A model generated the notes under the pieces. That model was not told the origin of the DNA. It did not search any database and saw nothing but the letters and a program-made list of their open reading frames with translations. A DNA stretch of 7,033 nt from Lachnospiraceae bacterium (GTDB lineage: Bacteria > Bacillota > Clostridia > Lachnospirales > Lachnospiraceae): contig JAAVAG010000171.1 of assembly GCA_014804185.1 (NCBI GenBank), positions 1-7,033 on the forward strand. The letters run 5' to 3'. Within the stretch, counting starts at the first letter, position 1; each line of letters starts with the position of its first letter. Positions 1 to 5,141 of this stretch are shown here, one piece after another. The position numbers and the translations under genes were made by a program.

Positions 1-141
1 AGGGAGCAGGTGATCGGAGTGTCCACGGACGAGGAACTTTCCAACATGATCAAGTTCCAGAACGCATTTAACGCTTCCAGCCGTTATATCAACGTGATCG
101 ATGAGATGCTGGAGCATGTGCTGAACGCGCTGGCAGGCTGA
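1..141 (+). CDS. flgK: Flagellar hook-associated protein 1 (FlgK), C-terminal end, 5' partial
   Basis: Frame 1 is open from the first base to TGA at 139-141 and encodes the last 46 residues of a protein that starts outside the window. It contains GVSTDEELSNMIKFQNAFNA, then RYINVIDEMLEHVLNALAG at the end. This is the conserved C-terminal helix of FlgK (GVxxDEE, IKFQxAYxAxxR, IDEMLDxLI), which packs with the N-terminal helix in the coiled-coil core of the hook-filament junction. The protein is exported by the flagellar type III apparatus and assembles first on the completed hook. The downstream gene at 160 is a second FlgK-type protein, so this is one of two tandem copies. The ending here is closer to the classical FlgK consensus than that of the second copy. 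The FlgK assignment is firm from the C-terminus alone, but length and N-terminal features cannot be seen. Confidence 0.88.
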   Translation, partial: REQVIGVSTDEELSNMIKFQNAFNASSRYINVIDEMLEHVLNALAG

Positions 142-159
142 TAGAAAGGAGCGAGGGAT

Positions 160-2136
160 ATGCCTTCACAGTTTTTTGGATTAAATATTGCATATACGGG
201 ACTGCTGGCGGCCAACGCTTCCCTGAACACCACTTCCAACAATATTGCCAATGTGCAGACGGAAGGGTACAGCAGGCAGCGTGTGGTGCAGCAGGCCAGT
301 GACGCGCTGAGAGTGTTCCAGACATACGGCTGCGCGGGAGCCGGAGTGGATACGCTGGCGGTGGAACGCATCCGGGATGAGTTTTATGATAAGAAGTTCT
401 GGACCAATAATACCATGAAAGGCGAATATGACAAGAAGCTGTACTATATGCAGCAGGTGGAAAATTATTTCAATGACGATAAGACCACCAAGGGATTTAC
501 CGCTATTTTTAATACATTGATGATCAACGGACTGCAGGCGCTGATGGATGACCCCAGCAGTTCGGATAAAAAACTGCAGTTTATCGGCTATGCGGACAGC
601 CTGACGTCTTATTTTAAGGGGATGTCAGCCAATCTGGAGAAAATCCAGAAAGATGTGAATCAGGAGATCAAACTGAAGATCGATGAGATCAACTCGCTGT
701 CAAGTGAGATTGCGTCGCTGAACAAACAGATCAACGTCATTGAGATGAACGGATCTATGGCCAATGAACTTCGGGACAGGAGAACGCTTCTGCTGGATCA
801 GCTTTCGGCCATCACCGATATCGAGACTCAGGAGATTCCTATCACGGATCCGTATAATCCGGATATGCAGACCGGAGGAAACCGCTTTATTGTGCGGATA
901 GCGGGCGGCCAGATGCTGGTGGAAACCGAAAATTATCGGCAGATGGAATGTGTGGCCAGGAAGAACAATGAAAAGGTAAATCAGTCGGATATTGACGGTC
1001 TGTATGACATCAAATGGACGGATACGGGGGAGGATTTTAACCTTTACAATTCCCAGATCGGCGGAGAACTGCAGGGGCTGATCGAGATGAGGGACGGCAA
1101 TAACAAGGAAAACTTTAACGGCGTGGTGGAGAGAAGGGATACGGTCAACATAGACGGAGTGGATCATGACACCGTTACCGTCAAGGTAAACAGCGCCTTT
1201 TTAAAGGATTTGAATAAATGTAATCTTTCCGACACAGGAGGAAAGATTAATCTGGGAAACCAGATTTTCAACTATGACTCCTGGAGTTATACCTGCACTT
1301 ATCCCCAGGCGGTGGATGAGGACGGTAATCCGGTGGTGGATGGGAACGGCGATCCGGTTTACGATACGACCCAGGAGCCGACCTGCACATACACTTTTGT
1401 CATGTCCGCGGGTGTGCATATCAGCACTGACAGAACGGGCAAGGCGGCCAGCGTTGGCGCCAGCATTGATTATCAGGGCATTCCTTATTATATGAACCAG
1501 ATGAACGAATGGATCAGAACCTACGCCCAGAAATTTAACGACATACTAGTGGGCGGATTTACTTCCTCGGGCGAGCAGGGAACCATGCTGTTTACCGGCA
1601 GCCATGGCGCCGATGACGAACAGTACCAGTTCCCGGGCGGACAGGGCGGCTACCGCTATGACCGCCAGGCGGAGGACGGAATCGGCAGCATCACCGTGGG
1701 CATGAACGATGACAGCTATTATAAGCTTACGGCGAAAAATTTCGACATCTATGACGCGATGATGAAAGATCCTGATCTTCTGGCCACCAAAAAGACACAG
1801 GGAGACGGGGCGGAACAAAATGATCTGCTTCGGGATCTGAAGCAACTGTCCACGGATGAGGATAAGATGAGTTACCGGGGCGGGAACGCCGGAGAATTTC
1901 TGGATCGTATTCTCTCCGATGTGGCGTTAAATACCGGCAACGCCCAGACTTTTTATGACAATTACCGCAATATCGTCAGTGCTGTGGACACCCAGAGAAT
2001 CTCCATCTCCGGTGTGGACGAGGACGAAGAGGCGGTAAGTCTGGTGAAATATCAGAATGCATACAATCTGGCATCGCGGATGATTCAGACTCTCAGCGAG
2101 ATTTATAACAGGCTGATTCTGGAGACGGGCGTCTGA
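160..2136 (+). CDS. flgK: Second flagellar hook-associated protein FlgK (658 aa)
   Basis: A structural protein of the hook-filament junction, exported through the flagellar type III system. Residues about 18-40 carry the rod/hook/HAP N-terminal signature (ANASLNTTSNNIAN, then TEGYSRQ). RIRDEFYDKKFW follows near residue 70. A coiled-coil segment at about 150-225 contains the FlgK hallmark NELRDRRTLLLDQLS near 202. The C-terminus has GVDEDEEAVSLVKYQNAYN and a terminal helix. ATG 160 is preceded by AAAGGAG (145-151) with an 8-base spacer, 18 bases after the previous flgK stop. At 658 aa it is longer than E. coli FlgK (about 547) or B. subtilis FlgK (about 507). Part of the excess is a Gly/Asp/Pro-rich segment at 386-407 flanked by two TCTY motifs. 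Five cysteines (58, 264, 354, 379, 409) are unusual for an axial protein. The C-terminal end (SEIYNRLILETGV) departs from the IDEMLD ending of the upstream copy, so the two have diverged and may not be interchangeable. Confidence 0.93.
   Translation: MPSQFFGLNIAYTGLLAANASLNTTSNNIANVQTEGYSRQRVVQQASDALRVFQTYGCAGAGVDTLAVERIRDEFYDKKFWTNNTMKGEYDKKLYYMQQVENYFNDDKTTKGFTAIFNTLMINGLQALMDDPSSSDKKLQFIGYADSLTSYFKGMSANLEKIQKDVNQEIKLKIDEINSLSSEIASLNKQINVIEMNGSMANELRDRRTLLLDQLSAITDIETQEIPITDPYNPDMQTGGNRFIVRIAGGQMLVETENYRQMECVARKNNEKVNQSDIDGLYDIKWTDTGEDFNLYNSQIGGELQGLIEMRDGNNKENFNGVVERRDTVNIDGVDHDTVTVKVNSAFLKDLNKCNLSDTGGKINLGNQIFNYDSWSYTCTYPQAVDEDGNPVVDGNGDPVYDTTQEPTCTYTFVMSAGVHISTDRTGKAASVGASIDYQGIPYYMNQMNEWIRTYAQKFNDILVGGFTSSGEQGTMLFTGSHGADDEQYQFPGGQGGYRYDRQAEDGIGSITVGMNDDSYYKLTAKNFDIYDAMMKDPDLLATKKTQGDGAEQNDLLRDLKQLSTDEDKMSYRGGNAGEFLDRILSDVALNTGNAQTFYDNYRNIVSAVDTQRISISGVDEDEEAVSLVKYQNAYNLASRMIQTLSEIYNRLILETGV
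1324..1365 (+). repeat. Imperfect short repeat within flgK (GNPVVD / GDPVYD units)
   Basis: Two 18-base units, 1324-1341 and 1348-1365, start 24 bases apart and share GG, then ATCCGGT, then GAT. They encode GNPVVD and GDPVYD. They lie inside a loop bounded by two copies of ACCTGCAC (1291-1298 and 1381-1388, exactly 90 bases apart) that encode the paired TCTY motifs. The pattern suggests expansion of a surface loop by short duplication, though the repeat is too small to exclude chance. Confidence 0.5.
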
Positions 2137-2155
2137 TGAGGAAAAGGAGTAAGGC

Positions 2156-3784
2156 ATGAGAATAACAAATAAGATTATGCAGAATAATAATCTGAACAAT
2201 ATCAATACAAACAAAATACTGCAGGATAAGCTGAGTACACAGATGTCCACACAGAAAAAGATCAGCCGTCCCTCGGAGGATCCCGTAGTGGCGATCCGCG
2301 CCCTCAGCCTGCGTACCAGCGTGACGGAAATCACGCAGTATTACAGCAAAAATGTGCCGGATGCCAAAAGCTGGCTGGAAGTGACGGAAGGCGCGCTGAA
2401 AAACACCGCGGCTGTCCTTACCGACATGATCAAGCAGTGCACAAAGGGAGCCAACGGCGACCTGACAAGCGGAGACAGAGAGATTATTCTGGAACAGCTC
2501 AAAGCGCTGCGGGACGAAGTTTACAGCACGGGCGACTCGGACTATGCGGGCAGATATGTGTTTACCGGATACCGTACGGATGTGCCTATGAGTTTTCAGG
2601 AAGCGCAGGATATCAACTATAAGATTACGCAGCAGGTGGATAACAGCATTATTGATGAGGTCACCTTTGTCAAGACCACCAAGGAAATAGATGAACTGGG
2701 TGCCGGAGGTATTCCGACGGGTGGTAAGGTAAGCGTGGATCTGGCGGATATCAACGAGACCAATTACGACAGCTATGATTTCGAAGATACGGATATTTCT
2801 TCCGTAACGGTGCACCGCATCCGTCTGGCCTACAACGCCTGTTCCGCCAATGCGGCTCCCGTCATCACGGATGTAGACGGCAATGTGCTGGCAGACGGAG
2901 GACCGGGCGCGACCGTCGGCAATATGCAGACGGTGCATTCCTTTGACGTGCCCAGCGCCTATGAACTGGCGGCGGATCCCGCCAATAAAGATCAGGCTTT
3001 CTACATCCCGGAGACAGGTGAGATCATTCTGGGAGAGGATCTGTATGCGCAGATGATGGGAATGACGGACGATAATTCCACGGTTGCAGTCAACGAGGGC
3101 GAGATCCGGATCACCTATGAAAAGGATCAGTGGCTGAAAGGGGATCTGCGTCCCGAGCATTACTACGCCTGTGTGTCCACCGAGAATGTGAACGGGCAGG
3201 ATGTGGTCAAAAACTATAATCCCAGCTATCTGGACGGAGCCAATCTGGAAAAGCAGGCCATTGAATATGATATAGGATTCAACCAGACGGTCCGTGTGAA
3301 CTCCACCGCGGACGAGTGCTATGACCCGCAGATTGGCAGGGAAGTGGACGATCTGGTGAAAGCGCTGCAGGATGTGCAGGAAATGGAAAAGGTTGCAAAT
3401 GATCTGGAGGAAAGGATCAAAAAGGAAAAGGATCCGGATGCCAGAGCGGTTTTGAAGACCAGGCTGGATGCCGCGAAAAAATCCCTGACGCTGCTGAAAG
3501 ATAAGTCCCAGAAACTTTTTGAGCGTGGCATCACCAGAATGCAGGGCTATCTGGACGATACCAACCTGGCGCTGACCAACTGCGGCACCAGAAGTTCCAA
3601 ACTGGCGCTGGTGGAGACCAGGCTGAGCAGCCAGAAGATTACCTTTGAAACATTAAAATCCGAGAATGAGGATATAGACATTGCCGAGATCATGATCAAC
3701 CTGACGGCGGCGGGACTTACCTATAACGCGTCGCTGCTGGCATCAGGCAAAGTTATGCAGAATACACTGATGAATTTTATCTGA
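2156..3784 (+). CDS. flgL: Flagellar hook-associated protein 3 (FlgL), long form (542 aa)
   Basis: FlgL forms the second junction layer between FlgK and the flagellin filament and is exported by the flagellar type III system. The N-terminus is typical of the flagellin/FlgL family: MRITNKIM, many Asn residues, and KKISRPSEDPVVAIRAL at 34-50. YVFTGY near residue 135 matches the conserved FlgL site before the variable domain. The last 54 residues hold the family C-terminus (RLSSQK, then ENEDIDIAEIMINLTAA, YNASLLASGKVMQNTLMNFI). It is far longer than E. coli FlgL (about 317 aa). The excess is a variable domain at about 148-390 plus a charged, probably coiled-coil stretch at 395-465. Five cysteines (95, 229, 339, 388, 476) are uncommon in this family. 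ATG 2156 follows AAAGGAG (2143-2149) by 6 bases, and 19 bases separate it from the flgK stop, which indicates cotranscription. Fusion or frameshift is unlikely, since both family termini are intact in one frame. Confidence 0.94.
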   Translation: MRITNKIMQNNNLNNINTNKILQDKLSTQMSTQKKISRPSEDPVVAIRALSLRTSVTEITQYYSKNVPDAKSWLEVTEGALKNTAAVLTDMIKQCTKGANGDLTSGDREIILEQLKALRDEVYSTGDSDYAGRYVFTGYRTDVPMSFQEAQDINYKITQQVDNSIIDEVTFVKTTKEIDELGAGGIPTGGKVSVDLADINETNYDSYDFEDTDISSVTVHRIRLAYNACSANAAPVITDVDGNVLADGGPGATVGNMQTVHSFDVPSAYELAADPANKDQAFYIPETGEIILGEDLYAQMMGMTDDNSTVAVNEGEIRITYEKDQWLKGDLRPEHYYACVSTENVNGQDVVKNYNPSYLDGANLEKQAIEYDIGFNQTVRVNSTADECYDPQIGREVDDLVKALQDVQEMEKVANDLEERIKKEKDPDARAVLKTRLDAAKKSLTLLKDKSQKLFERGITRMQGYLDDTNLALTNCGTRSSKLALVETRLSSQKITFETLKSENEDIDIAEIMINLTAAGLTYNASLLASGKVMQNTLMNFI

Positions 3785-3813
3785 CACAGGATCCATGGAA
3801 GGAGAATAGCGAT

Positions 3814-4272
3814 ATGATAGTGAGTACAAAGAATTTCGGAGAGATTGAGATAGAGGATGAGAAGATCATAACCTTTCAGGGGGGGATCGTAGGATTCCCG
3901 AATCTCACAAGCTTTGCCCTGCTCCATGACGAGGAGAGGGGCGAGGCCGCAGGAATACACTGGCTGCAGTCGCTGGAAGAGCCCGGATTCGCCATGCCGG
4001 TGATGGATCCGCTGGCTGTGGTGCCCGAGTACAATCCGGAAGTGGAGGATGAACTGTTAAAACCGCTGGGAGAGGTAGATCCGAATAATATGCTGGTTAT
4101 GGTGACGGTCACGGTGCCGTCGGATCTGACGAAGATGTCCGTGAACCTGCAGGGGCCGCTGATCATCAATGCGGATACCAGAAAGGGCTGCCAGGTTATC
4201 GTGGACGGGGAACAGTATAAGGTGAAATTTCCGGTCTATGAAATATTACAGGCAAAGAAAGCGGGTGAATAG
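3814..4272 (+). CDS. fliW: Flagellar assembly factor FliW (152 aa)
   Basis: FliW is a cytoplasmic protein that binds either flagellin or CsrA. In B. subtilis, free FliW sequesters CsrA and so allows flagellin to be translated. Family signatures visible are the N-terminal strand MIVSTKNFGEIEIEDEKII, FQGGIVGFPNLTSFALL, WLQSLEEPGFAMPVMDP in the middle, and the strongly conserved NLQGPLIINADTRKGCQVI near 110-130. The length is normal for the family. ATG 3814 is preceded by AAGGAGA (3799-3805) with an 8-base spacer, 29 bases after the flgL stop. The gene lies immediately before csrA (2-base gap), which is the classical fliW-csrA pair and strongly supports the assignment. The leader between flgL and fliW contains three GGA triplets, compatible with, but not proof of, feedback by CsrA. 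Confidence 0.95.
   Translation: MIVSTKNFGEIEIEDEKIITFQGGIVGFPNLTSFALLHDEERGEAAGIHWLQSLEEPGFAMPVMDPLAVVPEYNPEVEDELLKPLGEVDPNNMLVMVTVTVPSDLTKMSVNLQGPLIINADTRKGCQVIVDGEQYKVKFPVYEILQAKKAGE
4264..4268 (+). promoter_or_regulatory. Weak ribosome binding site of csrA, inside the end of fliW
   Basis: No canonical GGAGG precedes csrA. The best match is GGTGA, which can pair with the extended anti-Shine-Dalgarno tail (AAGGAGGTGA complement), 6 bases before ATG 4275. It overlaps the last codons of fliW, and the fliW stop lies only 2 bases before the csrA start. Translation of csrA therefore probably depends on ribosomes finishing fliW, which would tie the amounts of the two partners together. This is inferred from spacing. 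Confidence 0.5.
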
Positions 4273-4274
4273 GG

Positions 4275-4493
4275 ATGCTGGCGTTATCCAGAAAGAAAAA
4301 TGAAGCGATCGTTATCAATAACAATATTGAGATTTCCATATTGGAAGTGAAGGGAGACCAGGTCAAGGTAGGCATCAATGCACCCAAGGAAGTGCCGATC
4401 TACAGAAAGGAAGTATATCTCCAGATCCAGCAGGCCAACAAGGAAGCGGCGAACATAGAGGGGCTGGAAGCGTTAAAAAATCTGCTCAACTGA
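4275..4493 (+). CDS. csrA: Carbon storage regulator / translational repressor CsrA (72 aa)
   Basis: CsrA is a small dimeric RNA-binding protein that recognises GGA motifs, often in hairpin loops, near ribosome binding sites. In flagellated Firmicutes its main known target is the flagellin mRNA, and it is antagonised by FliW. The sequence begins MLALSRKKNEAIVI, with the RNA-contacting Leu4 and Arg6. The second contact region GINAPKEVPIYRKEVY holds Arg44. Asn55, the residue whose change in B. subtilis CsrA prevents FliW binding, is also Asn here (QQANKEAA). The C-terminal tail extends past the E. coli length (61 aa), as is usual for FliW-partnered forms. The start is 2 bases after the fliW stop. 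The gene is the last of the operon, and its stop is followed 16 bases later by an intrinsic terminator. Confidence 0.96.
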   Translation: MLALSRKKNEAIVINNNIEISILEVKGDQVKVGINAPKEVPIYRKEVYLQIQQANKEAANIEGLEALKNLLN

Positions 4494-4509
4494 ATGACAA
4501 CGTAAGAAT

Positions 4510-4544
4510 GCCGGGGAAAAATATTTCTTTTTTGCCCGGTTTTT
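4510..4544 (+). terminator. Intrinsic terminator after csrA
   Basis: CCGGG (4511-4515) pairs with CCCGG (4535-4539). After one G-G mismatch, the A run (4517-4521) pairs with T residues of 4528-4533, leaving a short TATTTC-type loop. The right arm runs directly into TTTTT (4540-4544). This is a standard Rho-independent terminator placed just after csrA, and it should end the flgK-flgL-fliW-csrA transcript. Confidence 0.85.
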
Positions 4545-4548
4545 CTAT

Positions 4549-4575
4549 TAACTTTCGAGTGTGTCGAACCGATAA
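4549..4575 (+). promoter_or_regulatory. Sigma-28 (SigD/FliA) type flagellar promoter for flaG-fliD
   Basis: The -10 element CCGATAA (4569-4575) matches the sigma-28 consensus (G)CCGATAA/T at all seven positions shown; only the preceding G is replaced by A. A -35 element TAAC (4549-4552, consensus TAAA) followed by TTT lies exactly 16 bases upstream, equal to the consensus spacing of TAAA-N15-GCCGATAA. The predicted start is about 4581-4583. It begins 5 bases after the terminator T tract, so termination and re-initiation are tightly packed. The function fits, since flaG and fliD are late genes. No other window position was found with both elements at correct spacing, although this was a search by eye. 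Confidence 0.78.
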
Positions 4576-4581
4576 AAAGAG

Positions 4582-4678
4582 TAGGAAACTCAAAAAAGAC
4601 GATTCGAGTTTACAAAATTATCACAGCAGACCGGACAAAAGGAGTAAGATCCGGAAACATCACATGGAGGTGGAGAGA
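4582..4678 (+). promoter_or_regulatory. GGA-rich 5' leader of flaG-fliD, candidate CsrA target
   Basis: The predicted untranslated leader holds six GGA triplets, at 4584, 4633, 4641, 4653, 4666 and 4672. AAACTC (4586-4591) can pair with GAGTTT (4606-4611). CCGGA (4631-4635) can pair with TCCGG (4650-4654), which presents an AAGGAG sequence in a 14-base loop. The last two GGA triplets overlap the flaG ribosome binding site. CsrA typically binds one GGA in a hairpin loop and a second over the Shine-Dalgarno site, as in the B. subtilis hag leader. The arrangement is seen directly; CsrA binding is inference. Confidence 0.5.
4666..4673 (+). promoter_or_regulatory. Strong ribosome binding site that sets the flaG start
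   Basis: GGAGGTGG is a near-perfect Shine-Dalgarno site that also matches the extended GGTG part; GGAGGTG ends 6 bases before ATG 4679. It overlaps an earlier in-frame ATG at 4664, which is therefore not the start. It also excludes longer in-frame starts that would lie within or before the terminator. Confidence 0.85.
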
Positions 4679-5119
4679 ATGGCAATAGAACCATTGGGAA
4701 GTGTAATGACAGTGCAGGCTCAGCCCGTGCAGCCGAAACCGGCAGTGACTGCGGCAAAACAGCCGGCGGAGTATACCGACAACAATAAGGTGCCCGAGAA
4801 TGTCAGAGTGGACGAAAGCACTGCGGTAGTGGAAAATGCGTCCCAGAAAGGCAAGTCTGAGTCCGAGAAAAACAACCAGCAGAATTCCGGCCAGCAGATG
4901 AGCAATGAGCAGATCAAGAAAGCGGTGGAACAGCTGAATAAGAAGCTGTCCAATGCCGAGGCCGTGTTTGGAATCCACGACGACACGCACAGGGTGACGA
5001 TCAAGATTGTAGATAAGGATACGAAGGAAGTGATCAAGGAGCTTCCGCCGGAGAAGACCCTTGACATGATCGCCAAGGTGTGGGAACTGGCCGGTATCCT
5101 GATTGATGAGAGAAGATAG
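4679..5119 (+). CDS. flaG: FlaG family flagellar protein (146 aa)
   Basis: The C-terminal half (about 96-146) is a FlaG domain: VFGIHDDTHRVTIKIVDKD, then KEVIKELPPEKTLDMIAKVW and a final GILIDERR. The central pattern VDxxTxEVIxxxPPExxLxM is diagnostic. Residues 1-75 are rich in Pro, Gln, Ala, Asn and Lys and are probably disordered. A short helical segment (about 75-95) leads into the domain. FlaG proteins are small accessory proteins found next to fliD; loss in other bacteria alters filament length, but the biochemical role is not settled. The frame is open upstream to ATG 4508. That longer version would encode the terminator stem, promoter and ribosome binding site and has no family match in its first 57 residues, so the start was placed at 4679 after GGAGGTGG. 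The gene is first in the transcript with fliD (22-base gap). It contains no cysteine. Confidence 0.9.
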   Translation: MAIEPLGSVMTVQAQPVQPKPAVTAAKQPAEYTDNNKVPENVRVDESTAVVENASQKGKSESEKNNQQNSGQQMSNEQIKKAVEQLNKKLSNAEAVFGIHDDTHRVTIKIVDKDTKEVIKELPPEKTLDMIAKVWELAGILIDERR

Positions 5120-5141
5120 GCGAGAATAGGAGAGAAAAGCT

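Noticed and set aside
815..821. CCGATAT inside flgK, resembling a sigma-28 -10 element
   Set aside because: The position 16 bases upstream reads GGAT rather than TAAA and it lies mid-gene, so it is probably chance.
2093..3160. Long open frame of 355 codons on the - strand opposite flgL
   Set aside because: It lies wholly over confident flgK/flgL coding sequence, shows no recognisable domain, and is explained by codon bias of the + strand genes.
3795..3809. Four-codon mini open frame (ATG to TAG) overlapping the fliW ribosome binding site
   Set aside because: It has no ribosome site of its own, and such short frames occur readily by chance in GGA-rich leaders.
4579..4591. GAGT-AGGAA-ACTC hairpin with GGA in its loop near the flaG promoter
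   Set aside because: The left arm lies at or before the predicted transcription start, so it would be missing or incomplete in the RNA; it also competes with the longer AAACTC/GAGTTT stem.
4508..4678. In-frame upstream extension of flaG giving a 203-residue protein
   Set aside because: It would encode the csrA terminator, the SigD promoter and the flaG ribosome binding site, has no ribosome site of its own, and its first 57 residues do not resemble FlaG.
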